DNA of 64,000 nt from Hepsetus odoe (GCA_017165825.1 CM029370.1:26188247-26252246), one strand, 5' to 3'. Positions 15,273 to 23,980 are shown, counted from the stretch's first letter. Numbers and translations are program-made. The notes: generated from the sequence alone by a model not told the origin.

Positions 15273-15737
15273 CAGCCAGTTCAGCATCTCTAATCCACCT
15301 GGTCTTTGGATGGGAGGAAACCGGAGCGCCCGAAGGAAACACACACAGGCAGAGGGAGAACATGCAAACTCTGTCCTCCGTCCCACCTGGCAATCGAGCC
15401 CAGGACCTTCTCTCTGTGAGGTGACCGCGCTACCCACGGTGCCTCTAAAGCTCAAACCTCAGCTCTGTACCTGTAGCTTGAAATCAGTCCCTTGCTTATA
15501 AGCCACATTGAATAAAAGCTCCTGCTATACAAGTGAAGGTACTGCACCTTCCATTAGGGGTTGCAAAGATCTTGAGTCTTACTTGTGGAAGTTCTTGTCA
15601 GTCTCCTCCAGGTGCAGCAAGATTTCCTCCGCACATTCGACGGATGGCGCCCCTGATATTCTCTCCTTGACACTTTTCAGGAGTTGTCTCAGCAGGGACT
15701 GGAGCTCTGCCTCATCCTCCGCAGAAAACTGAGACAT
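291..15737 (-). CDS. tbc1d32: TBC1 domain family member 32 (broad-minded), 5' part, 21 exons, 3' end outside window
   Basis: TBC1D32/Bromi is a ciliary protein needed for normal cilium structure and strong Hedgehog signalling, and it works with the kinase CDK20 (family knowledge). Exons in transcript order: 15583-15737 (ATG at 15737), 14478-14639, 14041-14218, 13404-13475, 12938-13063, 12607-12672 (probable), 12431-12509, 12243-12346, 12090-12151, 11850-12000, 11370-11429, 10732-10834, 6883-7020, 6679-6768, 4653-4795, 4134-4261, 3644-3845, 2212-2285, 1681-1819, 1476-1563, 291-409. Every junction is GT-AG and the phases chain, giving 813 codons ending at DRSCLK. Recognised blocks include ECAEEILLHLEETDKNFH at the N-terminus, VRWEALQSL, FGYGVMVTQVA and PIDRSCLK. 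This is the N-terminal Bromi helical-repeat region; the TBC domain lies beyond the left edge. No frame breaks were seen, so the gene is probably functional. Confidence 0.94.
655..840 (+). mobile_element. LINE 3' tail with CTCTA repeats
   Basis: AAATTTCCCATTCGTGGGAT followed by AATAAAAGATCACTCTACTCTACT is the typical 3' end of a fish LINE, with a short tandem tail. It lies in a tbc1d32 intron. No coding part remains. Confidence 0.55.
1020..1040. repeat. Poly-A run
   Basis: About 21 consecutive A in a tbc1d32 intron. Confidence 0.9.
2178..2206. repeat. GA microsatellite
   Basis: AG dinucleotide run ending about 6 bases from the donor of the tbc1d32 exon 2212-2285. Confidence 0.9.
2329..2368. 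repeat. CA microsatellite
   Basis: About 20 CA units in the intron upstream (minus-strand sense) of the tbc1d32 exon 2212-2285. Confidence 0.9.
2905..3166 (-). mobile_element. tRNA-derived SINE, family A
   Basis: Minus orientation, nearly full length. In sense it starts GGGGCAGCGGTGGCCTAGTG (A box), has a B box (GGGTTCGAAC) and ends in (C)ACTTTCACTTT. This is the reference description for family A copies in the window. Confidence 0.85.
3290..3520 (-). mobile_element. SINE family C, degenerate
   Basis: Minus orientation. Carries the family C words CACCAGTCCATCGCAGGGCA and TCTCACTGTGAGGCAACAGC but is strongly diverged. Confidence 0.7.
4836..5184 (-). mobile_element. tRNA-derived SINE, family C
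   Basis: Minus orientation, nearly complete. In sense: head GGCGGCACAGTGGGTAGCAC, B box GGTTCGATTCC, body CTGCGATGGACTGGTGACC-like, tail CCTAATTAGGACAAGTGGCT then ATGAAAATGAGTGAGTGA. Reference for family C. Confidence 0.85.
6375..6426. repeat. Poly-A run
   Basis: About 50 A with one or two G interruptions near the left side; tbc1d32 intron. Confidence 0.9.
7069..7100. repeat. Poly-A run
   Basis: About 32 A located 50 bases upstream of the tbc1d32 exon 6883-7020 acceptor (poly-T in gene sense), so it forms an extended pyrimidine tract. Confidence 0.85.
7734..9246 (-). mobile_element. Tc1-like transposon, defective, with nested SINE
   Basis: Both ends show the family terminal word: GGTTTTGAGAACATCATAA at the left and its counterpart ATGTCATTCTCAAAACTTAT at the right. 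The minus strand encodes broken transposase pieces, including FQHDGVRCHKAKVITKRLG around the second catalytic aspartate, followed by the expected downstream PGNSPDLNPIE-type region in decayed form. The frame is interrupted and a family A SINE occupies 8620-8860, with adjacent transposon sequence missing. Non-autonomous; it sits in the large tbc1d32 intron. Confidence 0.85.
8620..8860 (-). mobile_element. SINE family A nested in Tc1-like element
   Basis: Minus orientation; begins (plus strand) AAAGTGAAAGTGAAAGTGCC and ends at CGCTGCCCCA. Confidence 0.85.
9247..10731. other. tbc1d32 intron, right part
   Basis: No exon found that would fit the phases of the flanking exons. Poly-A run near 9487-9506. 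Otherwise unique sequence. Confidence 0.4.
11092..11142. repeat. CA microsatellite
   Basis: About 25 CA units in a tbc1d32 intron. Confidence 0.9.
12607..12672 (-). CDS. tbc1d32: tbc1d32 candidate 22-codon exon
   Basis: A 66-bp block on the minus strand has a good acceptor (pyrimidine-rich, ending CTCTTTAG) and a GTGTGA donor. It is open in phase 0, exactly the phase shared by the neighbouring exons at 12938-13063 and 12431-12509, and reads VKCLLTCYLKDFHHILK, a helix-like segment suited to a HEAT/ARM-type repeat. Because its length is a multiple of three, it could be constitutive, alternative, or a chance match. Confidence 0.62.
14652..14681. repeat. GA microsatellite
   Basis: GA-rich run starting about 12 bases beyond the acceptor of tbc1d32 exon 14478-14639; it acts as a CT-rich pyrimidine tract in gene sense. 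Confidence 0.8.
14735..14845 (+). mobile_element. Possible LINE reverse-transcriptase fragment
   Basis: Encodes HILTDLHWLPM and LKLAYG, resembling the LHWLPV...K motif near the C-terminus of Rex/L2-type LINE polyproteins. Only about 110 bases remain. Confidence 0.45.
15119..15443 (-). mobile_element. SINE family C containing poly-G and CA repeat
   Basis: Minus orientation. The usual body is interrupted by a G18 run and a CA repeat (about 15211-15269), expanded from the TGTGTG tract native to this SINE. Confidence 0.85.
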
Positions 15738-15782
15738 CACTCTGCAGGGGGCTGTGATGCTCTCCTCTCCACCAAGGGATTC
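15738..15782 (-). other. tbc1d32: tbc1d32 5' UTR part of first coding exon
   Basis: Minus-strand sequence directly upstream of the ATG begins after a TGCCTGCAG acceptor at 15783-15784, so an upstream non-coding exon is expected. An ATG context of GTGATGTC and the match of the following residues to the family N-terminus decide the start. Confidence 0.6.
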
Positions 15783-16121
15783 CTGCAGGCACAGCGCAGT
15801 GGGGATGAAATGTAGTGTTCAGTGAAGTGATTCCTCTGCTAGCACCCACATTTCCCCAAGCAGCCCTTCATTTACTGCAGACCTTCCCTCTCCAGCACCT
15901 CACGCACGGCTTCTTCTCTCGCACCTGAGTAGTCTCGTCCCTAACCACTGAATGTGCAAATGTAAACGACCCTTGAGCCACCTGACAGCCCGTTTGGTCA
16001 GCTGGCTGAGGCAGGCTCAGGTGTTAGCCTCATAGCAGCTAAGCTAACTGCTTTCGTTAGCAGTTCTGGGACTGTGCGGCTGGAAAAAACGGTCAGGAAC
16101 AGCATGGACGATGGTACATAC

Positions 16122-16240
16122 CTGCCGAAATATCACTGCGCACAGAAAACCGTGACAGCTTTCACAACATGATTCAAAAGGAGCTCAATATCGCCAAGTT
16201 TGTACCCGCTAACCGCTTCAACCGGTAGCCGAGCGCACAC
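16122..16240 (-). other. tbc1d32: Probable tbc1d32 non-coding exon 1 (right end approximate)
   Basis: On the minus strand a GCAG|GTATGT donor sits at 16120-16121, just downstream of the GC-richer, CpG-containing segment 16190-16260. Together with the acceptor before the coding exon, this suggests a short untranslated first exon. The transcription start cannot be placed exactly. Confidence 0.5.
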
Positions 16241-16247
16241 ATCCGGC

Positions 16248-16261
16248 GTCACTATGGAAAC
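16248..16261. promoter_or_regulatory. RFX X-box-like motif in tbc1d32 promoter
   Basis: GTCACTATGGAAAC fits the 14-base degenerate X-box consensus RYYNYYWWRRNRAC at every position. X-boxes bound by RFX factors are typical of promoters of ciliary genes, and tbc1d32 is one. It lies about 0.1 kb upstream of the inferred first exon. A CCAAT box follows at 16272-16276. Confidence 0.6.
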
Positions 16262-16271
16262 AGCAAACCAG

Positions 16272-16276
16272 CCAAT
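16272..16276 (+). promoter_or_regulatory. CCAAT box
   Basis: GCCAATCAGA is a canonical NF-Y type CCAAT element in the shared tbc1d32/hsdl1 promoter interval, 11 bases from the X-box-like motif. RFX and NF-Y sites often occur together. Confidence 0.45.
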
Positions 16277-16849
16277 CAGAGCCACCGAGCCGGCTTTAAC
16301 GTAGTTAACGTGAAAGATCATTTCTATCATTTTATTACTAACATTATAACTAACATTGAATCAGCTGCACTAGTGAATCAGCTCCAGAATGTGCTGCTGT
16401 AAGGATAGAGAAACAAATAAACAAATGAACACGACAGGGCATAGACAAAATAATGAAATCAAATAAATGAAAAAAGACAAAACAGTTTGAAAAGCATACA
16501 AAGAATGTAAGAATAAATAAATACATACACAAAAATACGACACAAAGACAGTACAATGAAATAAAGCATGTGAAAAGTGTTAAACCAACATATAAATAAA
16601 TGAAAACCGTGCTAGAAACAACCTTTTCAGCTGGATTTGTATAAAATGCAACTAATGGGACATGAAATTGCTCAATTATCTGCACAAAAGTTATTAATAA
16701 CCACATCATTGAATACAATGAGCACAGTACGAAGAACAAAAACAAAGATGAACTGAAATGTGTTGAATTAAACTGCGAGATCTGCTTGGCTGACGATGAT
16801 CAACTATCCCGTCTGGAAAAAATGTCTGCGGCCCCTTTAAGAGAAGTAC
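16277..16849. other. Promoter interval between tbc1d32 and hsdl1, no gene seen
   Basis: A/T-rich from about 16320 to 16760 with many AAATAAA-like tracts, and no coding signal. A 131-codon minus-strand ORF here is a low-complexity hydrophobic product of the A/T composition. GC content rises again at 16800-17050 before the hsdl1 start. Confidence 0.5.
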
Positions 16850-16865
16850 CCGGAAGTCACGTGAC
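16850..16865 (+). promoter_or_regulatory. Composite ETS / E-box element upstream of hsdl1
   Basis: CCGGAAGTCACGTGAC joins a consensus ETS core (CCGGAAGT) to a palindromic CACGTG E-box (USF/MYC/SREBP class) plus GTGAC. It lies about 190 bp 5' of the hsdl1 ATG in a locally GC-richer, TATA-less stretch, as expected for a housekeeping promoter. Confidence 0.6.
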
Positions 16866-17056
16866 TTGTGTTTTGTTTTGGGTCCGCGTTAGTGCGAAAA
16901 GTCTGGATCATTAAAACGGCGTGGCTCTAAATGTGTTCAATAGATATTAAAACAAAGTGAGCCGATTTCACACGCTCCTGTTCGCCCGTTAATCCGTGTG
17001 GGCAGTTGGAGTGTGATTAGTTTCTTTATCTTTAAAACGGGCTGCTGATCTCCCCA

Positions 17057-19295
17057 ATGGCTGCTGTTGACAGTTTCCACCTGCTGTACGGTGAGATCTG
17101 CCGGTCCTGCAGCTGTTACACAGAGACCCTCGCACTGGTGGGGGCTTTATACACAGCAGGCAAGGCTGTCGGACTCATACGAGACTGTTACAGCCTGATC
17201 AGGCTTCACTTCATCCCCCGGCTCGTTGAGCGCAAAAATCTGGTCCACCAGTATGGAGAATGGGCCGTCATTACTGGTGAGTTAACTCCAGCTGCTTCAC
17301 ATCACACACAAGCAGGGAAGAAGTGACCTAATGCTGTTTCCTTTCACTAAGCAGTGGTGCCCTTGATCAGAGGGTCAAAGGTCAAATTCCACCTTATTGC
17401 CAACTCTGCTCTTTGTACAGAATATAAAATAAATCTTTATTGATCCTTAGGGAAATGGTTTTAAAGTACAAAACATGCAAAGGATCAGAATGCCTTATTG
17501 TGCTGTGCTGGCCTGTTGGACTAGGCCCTATGATCAGAAGGTTGTGGTTTCGATTCCCCCACCAGTAGGTTGCCCTCAGGTACCCTTGAGCAAGGTACCG
17601 TCCCTGTCACTGCACGGGTGGGTCACTGCACGTGTGGGTGAGGTTGAATTTTGTTGTGTTGTGCTGTGCTGCGTTTCACGATGACGAGAACAGTCGCTTT
17701 CACTTTCACTTTTAGATCACCCGGTTACCTTGCAGTTGCTGGGGTAACGGTTTATTGGGGTGGGTTAGGTGCAGAGAGCAAATTCATTGCTCACTATTCA
17801 GTGTGTGTGCCAGCACAAGGAGTTTCATTCATTCACTCATTCATCCTTTCGTTCATTTCTGTTCAGTCAACAGAGATATATATGATTAAAAAAACAATAA
17901 GGGTTAAATGTTCCTTATGAAACAGTTTAAGATCACTAATGCAAAGAAAGGAATATATATTAAGAATCCTGGGTGTCTGGGGGACAATAACACAGTACAG
18001 ATGGACTGTTTAACAGCATTATGTAATGAAGTCAGTTTTAAATAATGTGCTGAATGAGGGTCGTGAGCTTGACTTCCAGTCTATTAGGTTTCACTGTGGA
18101 GCCCTTTGCCACTGTTTGCCAACACTGCTCCCCAGATGCTGGATAAATGGCTCTTCCGCTTGTGTGAATGGGTCAAATGCAGAGAAACATTTTGTTGTGT
18201 TGTTGACAAAATCATCACTTTCACTTCTCACCTTCACATAGGTGCATCAGAGGCCATCGCCAAAGCTTATGCTGAAGAACTTGCCAGGAATGGCGTGTGC
18301 ATCATCCTGATCAGTGCCGATGCCAGCAGTACGACTGCCATGGTCAGGTCCATTTCAGAGGTCCATGGAGTGCAGGCCATTTCGGTGGAGGCAGATTTCA
18401 ACCAGGGTCCCACAATTTGCAAACCCATCAGAGATGTCTTAGCAGACAAGGACATAGGATTTGTTGTGAACTGTCTGGATTCTTCAATGGCTGTCTCTCA
18501 AGACTTTCTCCACTTGTCCGAAAGCAGCATGTGGCACTTTATAAGCAGCAATATCGCTGCAGCCACCCTGGTGACCCGGCTGGCTCTGCCTGGCATGGCA
18601 GAGAGACATAGAGGGGCGGTGGTTAATATCTCATATGGAGGGCGCTCCAGACCCACTCAGAGGAAGGCTATGTTCTCTGCATCCATGGTCAGAGATCAGA
18701 TTATTTATACCGAACTGTTGTGTCCAAGTCACACTATTAACCCCTTGATCTATAGTATTATTATTCAGTTATTAATATCACTTTTTCTGAGCACTACTAT
18801 GGGTGTTATTCATTATAATTGACTTCAGGGTCTACATTTATAGGGTTTAAAGGGTTTGCTGCTATTTTCTGTCCTCAGTTGCCCTCTGAAATATGTCTGC
18901 ATTCCCTTAGGCTTTCCTTGACCACTTCAGCTGTACCCTTCACTATGAATATGGTCATCGAGGGATCTTTGTGCAGAGTTTGCTCCCCTGCAGAGTTGCC
19001 TCTGAGGAAGAGGAGGACAGTGGTGGTGCAGGGTGGATGGTTCCACAGCCACAGGTGTATGCAAGACATGCTCTGTCCACGCTGGGCCTTTCCCACAGGA
19101 CTACGGGATACTGGCCTCATACAGTTCAGGTAGGATTCAGTGGGACAAAGTCTGCTTGATTTCATTCAATTAGAAATAAACTCCGCTAAACATGTTGCTG
19201 TGCTTGTGTGATTTTGCCTCTAGTTTCGACTCTTGCAGTGTGTGCCAGACTGGATCTGGGTGCTGGGGTCTCGAGTGCTGTGTCGGACAGCCTGA
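17057..19295 (+). CDS. hsdl1: Inactive hydroxysteroid dehydrogenase-like protein 1 (hsdl1-like), 4 exons
   Basis: Coding exons 17057-17276, 18242-18687, 18911-19129 and 19224-19295 join in frame into 318 residues; human HSDL1 is about 330. The start has context CCCCAATGG and begins MAAVDSFHLLYGEICRSC, the family N-terminus. Other matches are SLIRLHFIPRLVE, KAYAEELARNG, DKDIGFVVN, GIFVQSLLP and RTTGYWPHTVQ. HSDL1 is an SDR-fold protein reported as mitochondrial and enzymatically inactive. Here degeneration goes further: the Rossmann glycine motif (TGATDGIG in the family) reads TGASEAIA, the NNVG-type motif reads NCLD, and the catalytic YxxxK region reads FSASM, so the lysine is missing as well as the tyrosine. 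All introns are GT-AG with no frameshift, so it is read as a real gene. It could be a divergent paralogue rather than the orthologue. Confidence 0.9.
17515..17716 (+). mobile_element. SINE family A in hsdl1 intron 1
   Basis: Plus orientation; 5' end degraded, B box GGTTTCGATTCC, tail CTTTCACTTTCACTTTTAG. Confidence 0.8.
18090..18228 (+). mobile_element. SINE family A remnant abutting hsdl1 exon 2
   Basis: Diverged 3' half in plus orientation, with AATGGGTCAAATGCAGAGAA and tail ATCACTTTCACTTCT. It ends about 14 bases before the exon 2 acceptor. Confidence 0.65.
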
Positions 19296-19707
19296 GCAGG
19301 TGCAGAAATGTCCCCGGACTGGATTCAGCGCTGCGCAACAATGCTGTAATGATGTGAGGGGTAGTAATAGTGCTTTGAGTGCTGAGGAGTAAAGTAAACC
19401 ATCAGTGGCCGCCTAATGTTTTCCCTGTAAATGCAGAGAACACACTTTTTACGCTTTCTCTGAGCACACACTGCATTTCCTCAAATACACAGGATTTTTC
19501 GTTTTTTCTTGGCCACATTCTGCACTGTAAAAGATTTTGCTGTTCTAACTTAAATGGGTTGTTTTCAGAGTTTTTGTTTAATTTAAGTTGAATTATTAAA
19601 CATTAAACATTGAAATAATTTAACATTAAAGTGGAGGAACGTTTTGTGTCAGAGTTATTCACAGTGGTATTTATTAAAAAAGCTCCCGGAATTATTACAT
19701 CGTTTAC
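19296..19707. other. hsdl1 3' flank
   Basis: Presumed 3' UTR and flank. No clear AATAAA lies close to the stop. The piece around 19525-19615 (CACTGTAAAAG followed by TTAAGTTGAATT-like sequence) resembles degenerate MITE debris but I cannot assign it. Confidence 0.3.
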
Positions 19708-19714
19708 GAGTATG

Positions 19715-20008
19715 CTGTGGGTAGCACTGTTGCCTCACAGCGAGAAGGTCCTGGGTTTCATTCCCAGCTGGGACGGTTCTGGTCCTTTCTGTGTGGAGTG
19801 GAAATGTTCTCCCCACGTCTGCAGACCTTCCTCCGGGAGTTCCTTTTTCCTCCTACTATCCAAAGACCTACACGTCTGGATTGGAGATGCTAAATTGGCT
19901 GTAGTTGTGAGTGTGTGTCAGTGTGTTTGCACTGTGATGGACTGGCGACCTGTCCAGCATGCCCCACGACCCTCGTAAGGACAATCAGTGAAAACCAGTG
20001 AGTGAGTG
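19715..20008 (+). mobile_element. SINE family C
   Basis: Plus orientation; head GGGTAGCACTGTTGCCTCAC, then CAGCGAGAAGGTCCTGGGTT, middle TGATGGACTGGCGACCTGTC, tail CAGTGAGTGAGTG. Confidence 0.85.
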
Positions 20009-20981
20009 TGCGTGTAATGTTACAATGTCACGCTAATTTTAAATCCTATGAAATATCTGCACTTCTTACAACAGTAAACAAATTATGGTCCCGTTAACTT
20101 ACAATTTCGGTGAGCTCAAAATCTGACGTCAACCGGGATCAGGAAGTTCAGTTTTTGTAATAAAAAATGACTATAATGGCTGTATTGGTGTTATTGCAGC
20201 CTCTGGTTCCCATCACCACCAGTGAAAAGAAATCAGTAAACCTCGCCAAGATTTGACATTAAAATTCTCTGAATTGATTCAAAATGGTTTAAATCTCAGT
20301 AATTATATTCTGTCAAAAATGTGTAAAATTGATTGAATTATTAATCACTGGAATACCTTAAAGACGTTTTTGGGATTTCATATTAAGTTATGATGCCGTG
20401 ATAACCTCCTCAGAGAAACTGACAGAACTCCTCAGCTTGGATCTTCCAGTCATTAGTTGACTGAAAACGCCTGTTGTTAGACCGTGGTGTTTGTTGAATT
20501 TGAATTTGCAGACCAAGACCTGCCATGCTGTCTGTTTTGTCCCTGTATTGTGGCAAACGAAGGTTAGAGCATGCTGATGTTAAAGCATGTGTGCAATAAG
20601 TTCTTGCATCGTCTCACCCATACAAGCCGTTTTTTGAAAAAGTATTAAATTGCCCAATAAACCCTTCATCTCTCTAAAATGTGTGATGACACCTTGGAGC
20701 TCAGACTGCAGGCTGTTATCTCTGCGATGATGCAGACCTGGTGTTGTTTTGGTTTAGACGGAGCCCTTGCAGAAGGAAAAGGAAAGGGTAGATTAGCTTG
20801 AGCTTTAAATCGGCGCCTTCGTCACGGAGAGAGTGAAGCTGTCTCTGTTTCCTCTCTAGCTGGGTAAGTGCAAACATGAAATGTGCATGAGGTGTGTGTT
20901 GAAGTGTTAAAACTTTCATAATGTAAAAGAAAAATCAATCTGCTAATATAGGGGGGTGTGTGTATGTATGTATATATATAT

Positions 20982-21017
<36 letters not shown>
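20009..21017. other. Intergenic stretch; possible non-coding exon donor near 20863; TA repeat
   Basis: No coding gene is visible. A donor-like CTGG|GTAAGT at about 20861-20867 follows a segment with a TTTAAAT box and could end an untranslated first exon of the connexin at 22892, which has a 5' UTR acceptor but no other identified leader. A TA/TG-rich microsatellite occupies about 20955-21018. Confidence 0.3.

Positions 21018-21018
<1 letters not shown>
20962..21018. repeat. TA/TG microsatellite
   Basis: TATG and TA repeats immediately before the Tc1-like end at 21018. Confidence 0.85.
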
Positions 21019-21020
<2 letters not shown>

Positions 21021-21310
21021 GTACTGTGCAAAAGTTTTATGCAGGTGTGAAAAAATGTTTTCAGAAATATAAATAATGATTGTTTATTTTGATCAATTTA
21101 CAAAATGCAAAATGAGCGAACAAAAGAAAAATCTAAATCAAATCAATATTTGATGTTACTACCTTTTGCCTTCAAACCAGCATCAGTTCTTCTAGGTACA
21201 CTTACACAAAGTCAGGGATTCTGTAGGATTATAGTCGGTGTCTGATCAACCAGTTTTACCAAACAGGTGCTGATGATCATCAATGTCACACGGAGGTTGA
21301 AACACAGTCA
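21018..21310. mobile_element. Tc1-like DNA transposon end fragment
   Basis: The segment opens CAGTACTGTGCAAAAGTTTT, a terminal sequence typical of a teleost Tc1-like family, and continues with matching internal sequence (for example TTTGATGTTACTACCTTTTG). No open transposase frame remains and the other end is not visible, so this is a one-ended relic. Confidence 0.6.
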
Positions 21311-22871
21311 TATTATATGAAGTATGAAGGTGTTTAGTTTAGCATTAAGCATTAAGCTAAACATAAACTCTTACCCCAGATGGACTGGATCAAAGCACTC
21401 TTCTCAGTTCAATCAAATCACCGCCAGGGCATCTTTAAATGTTCACAGAATTGTGAATATGATGCAAGAGTGATTTCTCTTACTCTAGACTTGGTAGTGG
21501 TTCGGTTTGGCTGATTTTGATAGCTCACAGTACGACATGCTAAAACCCTCGTAGACTTACTGGCTGTAATTTAAAGCTGGATGTGGTTTAATTAGACTGA
21601 GATGAGTACTGGATATGTATTTTTGCAGAAACAATTTAGGCTTGTTGGGAGACTAATCAGTGATTTTAGAAATGTTAGTCATGCAAATGCAGTTTTTTAA
21701 AGGTTTTAAACAGGAGTACAACTTGGACACTGAACGTTTTTTTGCTGGTGAAAAATGTGCATTTGGATTTTTTGAACTGAATTTTCCCGTTTGTGGTACT
21801 TTTATTAATGCATTGGATACTTTATTGGAGAGTAAACCAGTTTAACTGCTCTTACTCGAGTCACTTTTGTGTTGGGTGTTGTCACTTTTAAACAAGGTCA
21901 AGTCCTTGGTTCCCAGAAGCTGTTGTTTAAAGACCTCGATCGCTTCTTATCAATGAGCACAGCTTGTTCTTTCTGAAAGGCCAGCCAGCTTGCAGCTTAG
22001 ATTTTGACTTTTAATGATGAAGTTAACGAAACATTTTCATTTCTGCTCATGCGCTGCTAACAAATTAGTAATTTTATCCACTCAAAATCAAAGCACTCTA
22101 AATACCCAAATCTCCAAATCTCAGATTTATCCAGGATATCTTCTGAAATGAAGGGCATTAGAGGGGCGTTTGTCCCACTGTGCTATTGAATCAGTCTCTT
22201 CTCATCTGGAAAGACTTGACAGTAGATACTGGAACATTGCTATGTGGGTTTTTTTCCACAAGGATATATACAGACTTAACTGCCACACTGAAAAGGTAAC
22301 ACTGACAAAATGCAAATCTACAGCATTCAGTGCAACGGACACATTTATAGTGAAGCACATGGTGAAAAACACAATTTAGATGTATTAAGTCAATACATAA
22401 TTTATATTTATTAATATGTATTACATGTATTAAGCCTAGGTCAATTAATTAAAACAGACAGATGGCAAACTGATGTTGGATTTGTTAGCATTTCATCACA
22501 GTTGCACTGACCCAAACCCCGTGTTGAGGGCTTTATACTCTTGAACTTTTCTAGTATGTTTACAACGAGCAATTGGCCAGAGGGCAAAGTAGAGGGGTGT
22601 TTATGACTGCTTTATATATTTGGTAATCTGGGGATTGATCATTATCAGTGGGTGATAAAAAGGCCTTATTCATCATTTAGAAAAGACTTGCGGTGAAACA
22701 TATACACCTGACAGGCAGTTTATAAGCTTATTTTTTAGAATATTAATCGGCCATATAATCATTGTCAGGACAGTATGATAGAAACAGTTTTTGGAAGTGT
22801 AGCCTGAGCTTTTCCTGCTACTTTCAGTTGCAATACCACACACTCATAGTCATGTTTTCCTTTTCCTTCAG
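21311..22871. other. Intergenic region upstream of first connexin
   Basis: About 1.5 kb of A/T-rich unique-looking sequence without coding signal or a recognised repeat. It should contain promoter sequence for the connexin at 22892, unless that leader lies further upstream. Confidence 0.35.
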
Positions 22872-22891
22872 GTTTCCCCATATTGCTGAAG

Positions 22892-23788
22892 ATGGGAGAC
22901 TGGGACGTCCTTGGGCGACTGTTGGACAAAGTGCAAAGACACTCCACGGTGGTTGGGAAAATCTGGCTGACTGTGCTGTTCGTGTTCAGAATCCTTGTGC
23001 TTGGAGCTGCTGCTGAAAAAGTGTGGGGCGATGAACAATCTGATTTTATCTGCAACACCAAGCAGCCAGGCTGTGAGAATGTTTGCTATGACCATGCATT
23101 TCCTATTTCACATTTACGCTTCTGGGTTCTGCAGATCATCTCAGTGTCCACTCCCACTTTGGTCTATCTGGGCCATGTCCTGCACATCATCCATGAAGAG
23201 AAGTACATGAGAGAGGCTGTGAAGAAGGCCCAGATCGATCAAGTAAGTGTGTTCCTCAAGAAAGGTTGTAAACTTCCCAAGTACAGCAACGACAAGGGCG
23301 GGATCAACATCCAAGGCCGGGTCCTGAGAAGCTATATTTTAAATTTGCTGTGCAAGATTTTGCTTGAGGTGGGGTTTATTCTAGGTCAGTATTACTTGTT
23401 TGGCTTCACCCTTCAGGCACAATATGTGTGCAGTCGTTTCCCTTGTCCGCACAAGGTCGACTGTTTCCTGTCGAGGCCATCCGAGAAAAATGTCTTCATT
23501 TGGTTTACGCTGGTTGTGGCCTGTGTATCTTTGCTATTGAACATTGTTGAGATCTTCTACCTGTGTGTCAGGAAGGTCAATGAGTGCCTAAGGCGGCAAA
23601 AGGACTACACGGTGACGCCTGTGACGCCTGTAATGACCAAGAAGAAATTCGATAAAAAAGAAAAAGTGATACACAACTGGATGAAATGTGAGCTAGGCTT
23701 GCAGCCAAAAGAGCTCAGCAACGAGCGGACCAAGAATGCGGTTTTGGAAGATCACAGCACCAATGATGTGGAAGAGGTTCATATCTGA
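22892..23788 (+). CDS. Connexin, alpha-type, gja13/Cx32.2-like, 298 aa
   Basis: This gap-junction subunit oligomerises into hexameric connexons that dock between cells. The first ATG of the open frame is three codons upstream; I start at MGDW, the invariant connexin start. The 5' UTR acceptor is TTCCTTCAG at 22870-22871, so the CDS lies in one exon. Extracellular loop 1 cysteines are at 54, 61 and 65 (CNTKQPGCENVC), and loop 2 cysteines at 180, 185 and 191 (CSRFPCPHKVDC). Four membrane segments lie near residues 21-42, 76-98, 148-170 and 201-225. The cytoplasmic loop is longer than in its neighbours and the tail is lysine-rich (MTKKKFDKKEK), ending EEVHI. It is the most divergent of the five, with NVFIWFTLVV in the fourth segment where the others have FIIFML. 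The exact orthologue symbol is uncertain. Confidence 0.95.
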   Translation: MGDWDVLGRLLDKVQRHSTVVGKIWLTVLFVFRILVLGAAAEKVWGDEQSDFICNTKQPGCENVCYDHAFPISHLRFWVLQIISVSTPTLVYLGHVLHIIHEEKYMREAVKKAQIDQVSVFLKKGCKLPKYSNDKGGINIQGRVLRSYILNLLCKILLEVGFILGQYYLFGFTLQAQYVCSRFPCPHKVDCFLSRPSEKNVFIWFTLVVACVSLLLNIVEIFYLCVRKVNECLRRQKDYTVTPVTPVMTKKKFDKKEKVIHNWMKCELGLQPKELSNERTKNAVLEDHSTNDVEEVHI

Positions 23789-23974
23789 GCACCAGTCTTT
23801 GTAAACACAGCCGTTCACGAGGCCACTTTGAGCAAATAGCCCTTAAACTGTTGTCCTTTATCTGTGGTCGAGTACCCAGACACGTGCTTCAAGCCTTCCC
23901 CTCCGTTTAAGAGAAACATTACAACTTCTCCGCCTGGTCGCTCTGTGAGAACCGCTCTGTCCATTTTGTTCATG

Positions 23975-23980
23975 AATAAA
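23975..23980 (+). terminator. Poly(A) signal of first connexin
   Basis: AATAAA lies about 190 bp after the stop; another AATAAA at about 24012-24017 could be used instead. Confidence 0.55.

Noticed and set aside
16350..16745. 131-codon hydrophobic minus-strand ORF upstream of tbc1d32
   Set aside because: Residues are almost only F, L, I, Y, C and V because the DNA is A/T-rich; lies in a promoter interval and matches nothing.
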